Assembly (NCBI RefSeq): GCF_014698305.1
Contig: NZ_JACJST010000010.1
Span: 62,001 to 126,000, forward strand
Direction: 5' to 3'
Source: Anabaena lutea FACHB-196
GTDB taxonomy: Bacteria; Cyanobacteriota; Cyanobacteriia; Cyanobacteriales; Nostocaceae
Length of the DNA: 64,000 nt
Part shown: in pieces, positions 43,762 to 52,821 of the stretch
Position numbering within the stretch: position 1 is the first letter of the stretch
How the letters are laid out: every line of letters starts with the position of its first letter
Made by a program: the position numbers and the translations under genes
Notes under the pieces: model-generated
Databases searched by the model: none
What the model saw: only the letters and a program-made list of their open reading frames with translations
Told to the model about the DNA's origin: nothing

Positions 43762-43860
43762 TCAGAGTTCGTAGTCGATATCTTGAGATTGTAAGTCAAT
43801 TTTGTATCGCTCTTTAATTTGCTTAGTTACTTGTCGCATAAATTTGATAGTAAAATTCAT
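43762..43860 (-). other. Short open frame, possible gene remnant
   Basis: On the minus strand an in-frame stretch TKTLVEHRYNSAQ then MNFTIKFMRQVTKQIKERYK and IDLQSQDIDYEL ends at 43762. The amphipathic, charged composition looks like the C-terminal tail of a real protein, but no family is recognised and no upstream portion survives. The rest of 43741-44045 shows nothing. Confidence 0.3.
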
Positions 43861-44045
43861 TTGGGCAGAATTATATCTATGCTCCACTAGGGTTTTTGTT
43901 TGTTGTTAATGAGAAAATTATCCTTATTAACAACCTACTCTCCTGGTAGCAAAATTACCCATATTGTTGAAGCTTTTATTGATTTGTTAAAATCTAAATT
44001 ACTCCCAAGGAGATAATGACAATAAATACTGAGTTTTTCTCCTAA

Positions 44046-45245
44046 CTATTTTAACGTCAACTCCTCACGTTTAGCAGAATTAACCATCTTCACCAAAAGC
44101 TGATTCAGATAACTTTGGGCAAAAATATACAGACTATCCCAAATTTCCTGATTACGACAGATTTTCGCACCCACCGTATTACCAGCAATTTTCTCGGAAA
44201 TTAAATACTTCCGAAAATAACTGTCCCACAACTGTTGAAGAAAATCTTCAGCCAAATCCTCAAAAGGCACAATCCAGTTATATTCTTTATCTAGAAATAC
44301 CCTGTAAGATGCAACTATTGGTAACGCCAAATCTCCTGGCGCACCAAACCCAAAAGAATATTTACTATCCGCCAAAAGGGTATTTTTCCGCATATCAATT
44401 GATGCTAAATCATTGATCCCTTTTCTTTTAGGTTTGCTGATATATTCTTGAATAATTTCATACAGCCTTTGTTCTATCCACATAGCTTTAGTAAGCAGAG
44501 GCAGTAGTTTAATTAATCTTTCCCTCTCAGCATCAGAAAGTTGACTAGGAGTATTGCTAACAGCCGGGTGCTTACTTCTCGTATTACCTTCAGGATTGTA
44601 TCTATTTCTATCCAAGCAATTTAGTAACTTGAACAAATGGGTAACATTACAATGGGTATTTTTAGGAACACCACTTTGGTTCTGGTAATAAGCTACTCTA
44701 AATTTTCTACTTTCTTTGAGTTCTAACTGGGCTAAATAACTTTTGATAAAGTCATAATCTCCCCTAGCATTGACCTTAGAGCGAGAATCTACTGGTGATG
44801 TAGTATTTGATGCTAATGCTATATCTTTAGCTTCAGTTTCTTCTAATCCAATGTGAATAGTAATTTTGACCCGTGCTACGCTAAGGTCATACTTGTAATT
44901 TTTAGCACTATCAAACGCTAAAACAGTGTGTCCACCATTAATAATACCATCGCTTCCACCCTCAGCAGCTTCTAAAACCTCTAGTTCCAGGTGTTTTTTA
45001 TCCTTACTGGGTTTAACTTTATTGGCACACAGAACTATACCACTGTGACGCTCGAAGAATTTCTGTGGTTCCGTAGTCAGAGAGTCAAAGATTTGCCTGT
45101 ATGTTGAACTTTTGCGGTTTGGTTCTCTGATATTTGGTTCTAAAGGTAAGTCTGTAGGGAATGTATCTACATGGGCAGTAGCGATAATGCAATCGGGGTT
45201 AGCATGGAAATAATTATCTACTTTAATAATCCAGTTTTTTGGCAT
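44046..45245 (-). CDS. AIPR-family-like protein (possible anti-phage defence)
   Basis: A 399-residue soluble protein. The segment SDGIINGGHTVLAFDSAKN (about 95-114) followed by VKITIHIGLEETEAKDIALA and NTTSPVDSRS matches the AIPR (abortive infection phage resistance) pattern of a NGG(H/Q)T motif and a later N-T-x-x-P-V-x-x-x-S motif. The N-terminal part (FERHSGIVLCANKVKP) also fits. The C-terminal half is helical and charged. AIPR proteins were linked to abortive infection; the mechanism is not established. No partner defence gene is adjacent. The family call is from motif memory and moderately sure. Confidence 0.55.
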   Translation of the reverse strand: MPKNWIIKVDNYFHANPDCIIATAHVDTFPTDLPLEPNIREPNRKSSTYRQIFDSLTTEPQKFFERHSGIVLCANKVKPSKDKKHLELEVLEAAEGGSDGIINGGHTVLAFDSAKNYKYDLSVARVKITIHIGLEETEAKDIALASNTTSPVDSRSKVNARGDYDFIKSYLAQLELKESRKFRVAYYQNQSGVPKNTHCNVTHLFKLLNCLDRNRYNPEGNTRSKHPAVSNTPSQLSDAERERLIKLLPLLTKAMWIEQRLYEIIQEYISKPKRKGINDLASIDMRKNTLLADSKYSFGFGAPGDLALPIVASYRVFLDKEYNWIVPFEDLAEDFLQQLWDSYFRKYLISEKIAGNTVGAKICRNQEIWDSLYIFAQSYLNQLLVKMVNSAKREELTLK

Positions 45246-45866
45246 GGTTGATTTTTATTTTCAGTAATTATAAGGTTAACGGGGCGCAACACAAAAAAAT
45301 TACAGCATATCGCAAGTAAATCAAGTACAAAGCTAGTAGTCTGTCAAGAAGTAATTGACGGATAGAAATTTGTCAAAAACTATAAAATACAAAGTTTCTT
45401 GATTTTCAAAATCCGTAAAAATAAATTTAACAGACTACTAGTACAACACGGCGTAAATGAAACAACCATTCTCAATCGCCAAAAATCTTACTCCATCTTA
45501 CTTTTTACTTTTGACTTCCGCCTTGCGGTACTAGAATCAAAACATGGCTCTAGCGTAGCTGCCGTAGGCATACGCCACCCTGCCAAGAGGCTTTTACTTT
45601 TGACTCCTTGCCCTGAGCGTTCACGTATCCCTGACGGGAGGTGTTAGCCATAGTGTGTCGAAGACAAGCCGATAGCGTAGCGTATGACTCCTACGTCGTC
45701 ATGCAAGCTATAGATAGCCATAGGACTAACTCCTGAATTTTGCTGTATATGCTTTCCTTTGGAGAGCATAAGACGTTGAAAACGAAGGGGAACGGTTGTT
45801 AAATTTTTGCACAGATGTGGGAATTATAACCAATTAACCAATCAGAGTGGATGACTTCAAATTTTC
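45246..45866. other. Repeat-rich intergenic region
   Basis: Contains the MITE at 45333-45441 and a block of GC-rich small repeats at about 45518-45730 (CCTTGCGGTACTAG, GTAGCTGCCGTAGGCATACG, GAAGACAAGCCGATAGCGTA). A frame spanning 45399-45647 runs through these repeats and is not credible as a gene. Confidence 0.5.
45333..45441. mobile_element. 109-bp MITE
   Basis: Perfect inverted ends CTAGTAGTCTGT (45333-45344) and ACAGACTACTAG (45430-45441), with similarity continuing inward (CAA on one side, TTAA on the other). The CTAG or TA at each end could be the target duplication, as for IS630/Tc1-type elements. It has no internal gene. Confidence 0.65.
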
Positions 45867-46484
45867 ATGAATTACGTAGTTGCTATTGACACATTAAAGC
45901 AAGCAGATCCAATTTTAGCCGAGGTAATAGAACAGGTGGGGGAGTGTAGACTCAATCAAGTCCAGCAAACAGGGGATTTATTATCTTCACTTTGTCGGTC
46001 TATTATTTACCAACAATTATCAGGTAAAGCAGCAACAACTATTCACCAGAGATTTTTACAACTTTACACTGTTTTAACCCCCAGCAATATTCTCAACACC
46101 CCAGACGATATTTTGCGAGAAGTTGGCATTTCTCGTCCTAAGATTTCATATCTGAAAGACTTAGCACAACGATTTGATAAATTACCCACCATAGATGATT
46201 TGCTGTTAATGGATGATGAAAATATCATCAAAATCTTAACTGAAGTTAAGGGAATTGGACGGTGGACAGTGCAGATGTTACTGATGTTTAGATTACATCG
46301 TTGGGATGTTTTACCTGTAGATGACTTGGGTATTCGTAATGCTATCCATCGCCTTTATAGTCTACCGGAACTTCCTAATAAACTAACTGTAGAACAATTA
46401 GGAGAAAACTGGAAACCTTACCGCACTATCGCGTGCTGGTATCTATGGTCTAGCTTGTCAATCACTAAATCAGAAAAATTATGA
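45867..46484 (+). CDS. DNA-3-methyladenine glycosylase (AlkA/Mag1-like, HhH-GPD)
   Basis: A 205-residue helical HhH-GPD glycosylase. The hairpin LTEVKGIGRWTVQM (124-137) and the catalytic Asp in VLPVDDLGIRNA (D152 or D153) are both present; SIIYQQLSGKAA (45-56) is typical of the AlkA/Mag1 subgroup. It excises alkylated purines to start base excision repair. The length is that of the compact Mag1 type without the AlkA N-terminal domain. The next gene starts in its stop codon (ATGA), so the two are translationally coupled. Confidence 0.85.
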   Translation: MNYVVAIDTLKQADPILAEVIEQVGECRLNQVQQTGDLLSSLCRSIIYQQLSGKAATTIHQRFLQLYTVLTPSNILNTPDDILREVGISRPKISYLKDLAQRFDKLPTIDDLLLMDDENIIKILTEVKGIGRWTVQMLLMFRLHRWDVLPVDDLGIRNAIHRLYSLPELPNKLTVEQLGENWKPYRTIACWYLWSSLSITKSEKL

Positions 46485-47155
46485 AATTAAACGAAGTTGT
46501 GCCTTGGGGTAGAACACTACAAGAGTATAAGCTCATGTTTAATCTATCTGAAATAGACCTAAACAAGAAAATTCTTGGCTGTGGTGATGGTCCAGCAAGT
46601 TTCAATGCTGAAATGACAGAATTGGGATATTCAGTTGTCTCCCTTGATCCCATTTACGAGTTCTCTGGAACCCTAATTAGACAACGAGTACAAGAAACTT
46701 ATGAACCAATCATCTCGCAAGTTAAGCAAAATGTAGACCGTTACATTTGGCAGAATTTTCATGATCCAGAACAACTTGGTTACGCTCGTCTGGCAGCAAT
46801 GGATAAGTTTTTGCTAGATTATGAAATCGGTAGAATAAAAGGGCGTTATTTGTGGCAATCTCTACCAAAATTAGAACTAGCTGACCATCAATTTGAACTA
46901 TGTGTTTGTTCTCATCTACTATTTCTTTATTCAGATCACCTATCTCTTGATTTTCATATTGCATCTATTCATGAACTCTTGAGAATTTCAAAAGAAGTGA
47001 GAATTTTCCCCTTATTGAAACTTGATTGTGAACCGTCACCTTATCTTGAGTTAGTAGTCAATCTCCTCTCTAGTCAACAGTTTGATGTAGAAGTGCAGCC
47101 AGTTGCTTATGAATTTCAAAAAGGTGGCAACCAAATGTTGAAAATAAACAGATAA
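46481..47155 (+). CDS. SAM-dependent methyltransferase-like protein
   Basis: A 224-residue protein with a Rossmann motif I (KKILGCGDGPASFNAEMTE, about 29-47) followed by an acidic strand end (VVSLDPIYEFS). Later segments (FELCVCSHLLFLYSDHL, about 140-156; HELLRISKEVRIFPLLKL) match motifs IV-V of class I methyltransferases. The substrate cannot be inferred. The G-C-G-D-G loop fits SAM binding. It is coupled to the alkylbase glycosylase, hinting at a repair or RNA-related role, but this is context only. Confidence 0.65.
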   Translation: MKLNEVVPWGRTLQEYKLMFNLSEIDLNKKILGCGDGPASFNAEMTELGYSVVSLDPIYEFSGTLIRQRVQETYEPIISQVKQNVDRYIWQNFHDPEQLGYARLAAMDKFLLDYEIGRIKGRYLWQSLPKLELADHQFELCVCSHLLFLYSDHLSLDFHIASIHELLRISKEVRIFPLLKLDCEPSPYLELVVNLLSSQQFDVEVQPVAYEFQKGGNQMLKINR

Positions 47156-47448
47156 TTTTGGTGTTGCATAAATGCCGGATGACCTATCACACCAAGGGAT
47201 TTCCAAATAAAAAAATACCCAATCGCTTTTAGGGCAGGGGGCAGAAAAGTCGTTTTGATTGGAGTGAAATTGCGTAATTTATTTTTTTGTGTTCCCCAAA
47301 TTACAAAAAAAAAGGGAATATTGATAATTACAAAGGGGTTGGTCGGCTGTTCATTCCATGATATCGTCGGCTACGCTTAAGAATTAAGGTGATCGCCGTC
47401 TTTTCGGTGAGGATCACGGCATAATAAATAGTTATGGAGCATATAAAG
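47156..47448. other. Intergenic region with an IS-end-like sequence
   Basis: GGTGTTGCATAAATGCCGGATGA at about 47160-47182 resembles the end of a cyanobacterial IS and the sequence at 37879. No transposase is present. The remainder has no gene. Confidence 0.4.
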
Positions 47449-48258
47449 ATGAACATCCAACAGGAAATACGTGTCCTAAATTCGTCTATCGAGTTGATTA
47501 CGAGTTATGTGAACTATGCTATCTGCTGCTTTCCAGAAGATCGATCAAAATTAGTAACAAGTGTATTGCCTCAAGACAGCACAGCTAAGAAGTATTTTTT
47601 CATATTATTGTTAGAAGTTATTGCGGCTGTTAATAAGGAAATTATTCCTGGGAAAAATGACGGAGATAATCTGCTAAGGCTATTGCATAGAATATCAGTA
47701 TCACCTCAGCTAGACTGCAACTTAGAAAGTACGGCGGCACTGAAGAAGTCTGTTGAGGAATTTGAAACTTGGCTTAATCATGAATTTTATTATGAAATAT
47801 ACTCCGCTAATATAGGAAAAGAATTAAAAATTAGACTGTGTAGGAAAGATGCTATTTATTTAATTGGCAATAGGTGTAAACACTCCCTTCTTAGATCAAA
47901 TGCGATATTGGGAAAAATAGTTAAAATATATAAGAATAGTGGGGTTTTACTAGATCCAGGAACGGAGATTCTAATTCTAGAAGATATCGATAACTGGCTA
48001 TTTGATGATTTTGGTGGCTATCACTTTACAAAACTGTGTGAACTAAGCGCTAATGTTTATTATGGAATAGTTCAATATGTTCGCCCAATTTATGTGAAAT
48101 GCTTAGTGAAAGCTGATGAGATTCAATATTCGTATAAAATGCCAAGTGAATTAACTGAAGATGAAAGTAAGTTTGAGTACTATGAGTTATTAAACAGAGT
48201 CAGGTCACCATTTTTACCTGCAATTGAAACCTACGAACACTTAGAGGGGCGGTACTAG
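47449..48258 (+). CDS. Hypothetical soluble protein
   Basis: I start at the ATG at 47449 (269 residues), which has GGAG nine bases upstream formed by the codons of an earlier in-frame ATG (47434). It is a helical, AT-rich-coded protein without signal or membrane segment. Notable segments are KLVTSVLPQDSTAKKYFFIL, FETWLNHEFYYEIYSANIGK and LIGNRCKHSLLRSNAILGKI; the last resembles the helical N/RNxxxH region of some HEPN-like proteins, but this is weak. No neighbour gives context: it lies between IS-like sequences and a MITE, as transferred genes often do. Function unknown. Confidence 0.55.
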   Translation: MNIQQEIRVLNSSIELITSYVNYAICCFPEDRSKLVTSVLPQDSTAKKYFFILLLEVIAAVNKEIIPGKNDGDNLLRLLHRISVSPQLDCNLESTAALKKSVEEFETWLNHEFYYEIYSANIGKELKIRLCRKDAIYLIGNRCKHSLLRSNAILGKIVKIYKNSGVLLDPGTEILILEDIDNWLFDDFGGYHFTKLCELSANVYYGIVQYVRPIYVKCLVKADEIQYSYKMPSELTEDESKFEYYELLNRVRSPFLPAIETYEHLEGRY

Positions 48259-48272
48259 TATGCATAACAGCC

Positions 48273-48555
48273 GGGATATCTGCAATTTGGGACACAATGT
48301 AAATAAATGCTGCAAAAGCTAATTTAACAATTTACTAATTTGCCAAAAAATGGTACAGAGACGTTCAAATTTTGCACACTAAAATCAACTTTTTACGTAG
48401 TTCAGCCTCTTAAACTTGCCCATAAATGACTCTTCTTAGGGATGTTTTCATTTGAATAATCAAGTTCACATGGAGGCTCAAACAACGGTAAATCAAGAGT
48501 TTTGAAAAATTAAATTTACAAAACTTTACATCATGTCCCAAATTGCTGGTATCCC
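48273..48555. mobile_element. 283-bp MITE with 22-bp inverted ends
   Basis: The left end at 48273-48294 (GGGATATCTGCAATTTGG...) and right end at 48534-48555 are complementary at 20 of 22 positions. The interior is AT-rich without a gene. The expected direct repeats of flanking DNA are not obvious. It follows 15 bases after the hypothetical gene's stop. Confidence 0.65.
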
Positions 48556-48682
48556 AACTGTACCCCAAGCAAGGACGCTTTGTATCTCGCGCTATGCGTC
48601 TCGATACAATTCTGGTTTTAAACTGGGCTTTATACCCAGAACTAAAGTTTTTATTAAAACTGCTCTCTGCCTTTCTTTGTAA

Positions 48683-50143
48683 CTAATTAAAAGCCTGAGC
48701 CAATCGACCAATACCTTCTTGAATCTGCATTTCATCCAGTTCAGCATAGCCGAAAATAAATTCACCTTGGCTCCATGAATTAAGATAAGAAGAACGAGCA
48801 GACATCAAACCCACTCCCACCGTTTCCGCACGCTCAATTATGGTTTCATCACTCAAATGAGTGTCAAATTTCACCATAATATGAATACCTGCATTCTCAC
48901 CAAAAATAGTAACTTGTTGGCCAAAATGTGTATTTAATGCTTGCACCAGCACTTGCCGGCGTTGGTCATAGAGCGATCGCATTTTCCGAATATGACTTTC
49001 CAAATATCCATCAGCAATAAATTCTGCTAATACCTTTTGTTCTAAAGTTGGTAGCTGTCTGTCACTCAACCACTTCACCTGGGCAAACAGCGATACTAAA
49101 TGTGGTGGTACAACCAAATAACCTATTCGCAGTGAAGGGAACAAAACCTTAGAAAAAGTACCAATATAAATCACACAATCGCTCTGGTCTAATCCCTGGA
49201 GAGCAGGAATAGGGCGGTCGCCATAACGATACTCACTATCGTAATCATCTTCCAAAATCAAAGCATTATGCTGCTGCGCCCATAAGAGCAACTCCAAACG
49301 CCGGGGTAGAGATAGAGTAGATCCAGTAGGAAACTGATGGGAAGGAGTGACATAGACCATGCGAATTCTTTCTCCATCGCTGTTTGCCAGTTTTTCGACC
49401 ATCAAACCAGAGTCATCTATAGGCACAGGTAACAAATTTACACCATGACTGAGAAATACCCGACGGGCGCTCAAATATCCAGGGTCTTCCATTGCCATGC
49501 TATCACCCGGATCAACCAACAACCGCATCACTAAATCTAAAGCTTGTTGAGTCCCATTGGTGATAATGATTTGTTCGCGATCGCATTTTATAGCCCTAGC
49601 TCGTGCTAAGTAATGAGCGATCGCCACTCTTAGGGGGAGATATCCTTGAAAATCCGTCGCATAGTCCAACCAGTCTAAATCAGCCTTGCAGTGCCGTGAC
49701 AACAACTTAGACCAAAGTTTTCTGGGAAAATGGTTCAGTGCAGGTCTTCCATAGCGAAAACTGATCGCAGTGTTCACTTCTGTCTGTAATGAGAATAGTG
49801 TGCTGGTTAAGCGAGTTCCTTGCTGTGAAAGCTGAATAGGGGAAGCATTCTGTTTTTCATCCGTAATCACAGGCACAGAATGCAGCAGGTCATCGGGCAG
49901 TTGAGCGCAGACATAAGTACCAGAACCAACAATTGTTTGCAAATAGCCTTCACTTAAAAGTTGTTCGTAACTCTGTGTTACCGTTGTCCGAGAAATGCCT
50001 AGAGATTTGGCCAGCGATCTCGTGGAAGGAATTTTTTGGCGTGGTAGTAATCGCCCAGTCAAAATTGCCCGTCGTAATTCTTCGTAGATTTGTTGATGAA
50101 GTGGCTGTGGTAGACGACTATCTAGAGCGATCGCTAAATCCAT
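48683..50143 (-). CDS. pdxR: MocR/PdxR-family transcription regulator (GntR HTH + aminotransferase domain)
   Basis: From the ATG at 50143 it has 486 residues; the TTG at 50149 is less likely. An N-terminal GntR winged helix (about 10-75: PLHQQIYEELRRAILTGRLL, RSLAKSLGISRTTVTQSYEQ) is joined to a fold-type I aminotransferase domain (about 115-485) with DDYDSEYRYGDRP and the PLP lysine in GTFSKVLFPSLRIGY. PdxR-type members sense PLP and control vitamin B6 or amine metabolism. It is divergent from GNAT, PNPOx-like and EamA genes, a common MocR neighbourhood. AAGTGGACTT motifs in the shared gap are candidate operators. Confidence 0.82.
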   Translation of the reverse strand: MDLAIALDSRLPQPLHQQIYEELRRAILTGRLLPRQKIPSTRSLAKSLGISRTTVTQSYEQLLSEGYLQTIVGSGTYVCAQLPDDLLHSVPVITDEKQNASPIQLSQQGTRLTSTLFSLQTEVNTAISFRYGRPALNHFPRKLWSKLLSRHCKADLDWLDYATDFQGYLPLRVAIAHYLARARAIKCDREQIIITNGTQQALDLVMRLLVDPGDSMAMEDPGYLSARRVFLSHGVNLLPVPIDDSGLMVEKLANSDGERIRMVYVTPSHQFPTGSTLSLPRRLELLLWAQQHNALILEDDYDSEYRYGDRPIPALQGLDQSDCVIYIGTFSKVLFPSLRIGYLVVPPHLVSLFAQVKWLSDRQLPTLEQKVLAEFIADGYLESHIRKMRSLYDQRRQVLVQALNTHFGQQVTIFGENAGIHIMVKFDTHLSDETIIERAETVGVGLMSARSSYLNSWSQGEFIFGYAELDEMQIQEGIGRLAQAFN

Positions 50144-50154
50144 ACTCAATTCCC

Positions 50155-50203
50155 AAGTGGACTTATATAAAAGTATAAAATTGGCTCTTGTTAAAGTCCA
50201 CTT
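50155..50203. promoter_or_regulatory. Candidate MocR/PdxR operator
   Basis: AAGTGGACTT (50155-50164) and its exact inverse AAGTCCACTT (50194-50203) flank TATATAAAAGTATAAAA-like promoter sequence 12 bases from the regulator's ATG. The half-site resembles AAAGTGG-(W)CTA, which I recall for PdxR of corynebacteria. Confidence 0.55.
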
Positions 50204-50421
50204 AAATGACTAACTTAGTCATAACCAAGGCAGGAGACAGAGGGCAGAAGAAACAAGTCACAAGGGGATTCAGACCCCTCCTGACTTGGAAGCACTGAAT
50301 CAAGGTTCAGTGGGGGTCTTTAACCCTTGTTCCCTCCGGTCACTGGCAGAGAAATCCGAATCAGTATTCCCTTCTCCCTCCTGCCCTCTGCCTTTCTTGA
50401 TAACAGGATTTCAACAACTCA

Positions 50422-50913
50422 ATGATGCTAACCCAACAGAAGATTCAGATTAGGGCAGAAACTCCCCAGGAAGATGCCCTAATTGCAGAACACTTTTATC
50501 AAATGTGGCTAGATAACAACATTTCCCCCCAAGCAATTACAGCCGATTGGTTGGACACAGTGTTGCACTTTATTGATCATGCCCGTCGAGAACTAGAATA
50601 TCAGGCATTTGTCGCAGAGATAGACGGTCTGATTATTGGTTCTGTCGGTTGTCAACGATTTGCTGGATTGTATCCAAATATCATGAAAGCCAGAGAACGC
50701 TGTGATGGATATATCTGGGGCGTTTATGTACAACCAGCTTACCGTCGTCAGGGAATTGCCACAAAATTAACAAAAAAAGCGATGGAATATCTGAAAACAA
50801 TTGGTTGTACCCATGCAGTTTTAAATGCTTCCCCATCTGGTGAACCTGTTTATTCACAATTGGGATTTATGAACAGCAATCTGATGCGGCTAGATTTGCA
50901 TTCTCTTGGTTGA
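50422..50913 (+). CDS. GNAT-family N-acetyltransferase
   Basis: A 163-residue GNAT protein. Motif A is in YVQPAYRRQGIATKLTKKAM (about 112-131, the Q/RxxGxG/A acetyl-CoA loop), and motif B in YSQLGFMNSNLMRLDL. Acceptor unknown; candidates are small amines or an antibiotic. It is the first gene divergent from the MocR regulator and so probably under its control, with the PNPOx-like gene 135 bases on. Confidence 0.8.
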   Translation: MMLTQQKIQIRAETPQEDALIAEHFYQMWLDNNISPQAITADWLDTVLHFIDHARRELEYQAFVAEIDGLIIGSVGCQRFAGLYPNIMKARERCDGYIWGVYVQPAYRRQGIATKLTKKAMEYLKTIGCTHAVLNASPSGEPVYSQLGFMNSNLMRLDLHSLG

Positions 50914-51048
50914 TTCGTAGATTAAGTGAACAGGTACAAAAAGCCAAAAAAGTATATAACGCGTAAAATTGCTCAAAACCTTCTTTCTCTTGCTTGGTAA
51001 TAACTACAATTTTTAATCCCAAACTACTTATTCACAACAGCAATCAAT

Positions 51049-51744
51049 ATGAATTCATTACCAACTGAAACCCAGTCTGATTTATTAACAATTACCCAAC
51101 GTAATCAAATCAAAATATTACCTCACAAAGCAAAGTATGAGCGTCAAGAGATTTACCAAATCTTAGATGAAGGCTTAGTCTGTCATGTCGGATTTGTGGT
51201 TGATTCTCAACCATTTGTGATTCCTACTGCCTATGGCAGAATAGATGAGTGTTTGTACATCCACGGTTCCCCAGCTAGTCGAATGTTGCGAAACCTGAAA
51301 CAGGGTATCGAAGTTTGCATCACCGTCACCTTGTTAGATGGGTTAGTGTTAGCACGTTCAGCTTTTCGTCATTCAATGAATTTTCGTTCTGTTGTCATCT
51401 TTGGAACTGCAACCGTTGTGGAAGATGAAGCCGAAAAATTAGCAGCATTGAAAGCATTTACCGAACACGTTGTTTCTGGTCGCTGGGACGAGGTGCGTTC
51501 TCCCACCCGTCAGGAACTTGCCGGAACACTGGTATTATCACTACCCATAACAGAAGCCTCTGCCAAAGTGAGAACAGGACCACCAATTGACTATGAGGAA
51601 GATTACGCTTTAAGCGTGTGGGCGGGAGAATTGCCATTACGATTAACAACCACAACGCCAATACCAGATCCGCGTCTATCACCAGAGATTAAATTACCAG
51701 TTAACGTACAGAATTATACTAGAAATTCGGCAAAGTCTGTGTAA
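51049..51744 (+). CDS. PNPOx-like flavin-binding protein (NimA-related)
   Basis: A 231-residue protein with a split beta-barrel FMN-binding fold: GLVCHVGFVVDSQPFVIPTAYGR (about 44-66), LYIHGSPASRMLRNL and FRSVVIFGTATVV match the pyridoxamine 5'-phosphate oxidase-like/NimA family. The full-length domain is followed by a C-terminal tail (about 180-231) seen in relatives of this size. It probably reduces or binds a small oxidised compound using FMN. The MocR/PdxR regulator nearby suggests a vitamin B6 or amine link, not demonstrated. Confidence 0.8.
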   Translation: MNSLPTETQSDLLTITQRNQIKILPHKAKYERQEIYQILDEGLVCHVGFVVDSQPFVIPTAYGRIDECLYIHGSPASRMLRNLKQGIEVCITVTLLDGLVLARSAFRHSMNFRSVVIFGTATVVEDEAEKLAALKAFTEHVVSGRWDEVRSPTRQELAGTLVLSLPITEASAKVRTGPPIDYEEDYALSVWAGELPLRLTTTTPIPDPRLSPEIKLPVNVQNYTRNSAKSV

Positions 51745-51814
51745 GGTAAAACGCAAATTACAAGGGAACAGAGAAGGCTTATTTTCTATTCCCTAACTTC
51801 TTCAAGATAAAAAA

Positions 51815-52744
51815 ATGAAAATCAAGTCTGGCAATCAATTTGTCCGTAACCATAAAACCAATGAAAGCACAGATGCAGAAACATTGGGTTTAGCTTATGG
51901 TTTTCTGGGTGTTTTAATATTTAGTTTGACACTTCCGGCAACACGCCTTGCAGTAGCTGAATTGGACTCTACCTTTGTGGGGTTAGGACGTGCGGTAGTA
52001 GCATCTATTTTGGCAGCTTTGTTATTGAAGGTGACTCGGCAACCCATACCATCACGGCGGCATTTATCCAGTTTGGTGGTTGTGGCTTTAGGTGTGATTG
52101 TAGGGTTTCCTTTGCTATCAGCTTGGGCAATGCGCTCTTTACCTGCATCTCATGGGGCAATCATAGTAGGCATTTTACCATTAGCTACTGCCATTGTTGG
52201 TGCATTGAGAACAGGCGAGCGTCCTTCGACCAAATTCTGGTTATGTAGTGGTATTGGCAGTACAGTAGTTGTCGGCTTTGCAGTCATAACTGGAGGTGGA
52301 AGATTACAGATTACTGATTTGGCTTTACTCGGTGCGGTTATTGCTGCGGCTGTGGGTTATGCCGAGGGAGGACGTTTATCGCGTGAATTAGGCGGATGGC
52401 AGGTGATTTGCTGGGCATTGGTCTTGTCTGCTATTCCTTTGACAGTTCCCGTTGCTATTGCGGTCGCTCAACATGGACTTCACGCCTCATTACAAGCATG
52501 GTTAGGCTTTAGCTATGTCAGTGTGTTCAGTATGTTTCTTGGCTTTTTTGCCTGGTATCATGGGCTGGGGATTGGCGGGGTGGTGCGAGTCAGTCAAATG
52601 CAACTTTTGCAACCCTTTCTGACTATTTTTGCTTCAGTATTATTTCTGCAAGAGCAGATGACAACACCAACTATCATCACAGCGTTGGTAGTTTTTGCAA
52701 CAGTTGCAGTGGGTAAAAAAGCTCCAATTTACAGTTTGCAATAA
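51815..52744 (+). CDS. EamA-family (DMT) transporter
   Basis: A 309-residue protein with about ten membrane helices in two EamA repeats (about 30-155 and 165-300; PLATAIVGALRTGERPS and LQPFLTIFASVLFLQEQMTT mark the ends of the repeats). These export amino acids, amines or related metabolites. It ends the GNAT/PNPOx/EamA series divergent from the MocR regulator, an arrangement often seen for this regulator family. No strong terminator follows. Confidence 0.85.
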   Translation: MKIKSGNQFVRNHKTNESTDAETLGLAYGFLGVLIFSLTLPATRLAVAELDSTFVGLGRAVVASILAALLLKVTRQPIPSRRHLSSLVVVALGVIVGFPLLSAWAMRSLPASHGAIIVGILPLATAIVGALRTGERPSTKFWLCSGIGSTVVVGFAVITGGGRLQITDLALLGAVIAAAVGYAEGGRLSRELGGWQVICWALVLSAIPLTVPVAIAVAQHGLHASLQAWLGFSYVSVFSMFLGFFAWYHGLGIGGVVRVSQMQLLQPFLTIFASVLFLQEQMTTPTIITALVVFATVAVGKKAPIYSLQ

Positions 52745-52821
52745 GCATTCATATCAGTATTTCAACCATAACTCAGTACAACAACCGTCGTTGAGCATCG
52801 CGAATAACATATCCATTAGAA

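Noticed and set aside
45399-45647. 82-codon frame through the repeat block
   Set aside because: It crosses the MITE end and GC-rich dispersed repeats; no homologous-looking segment.
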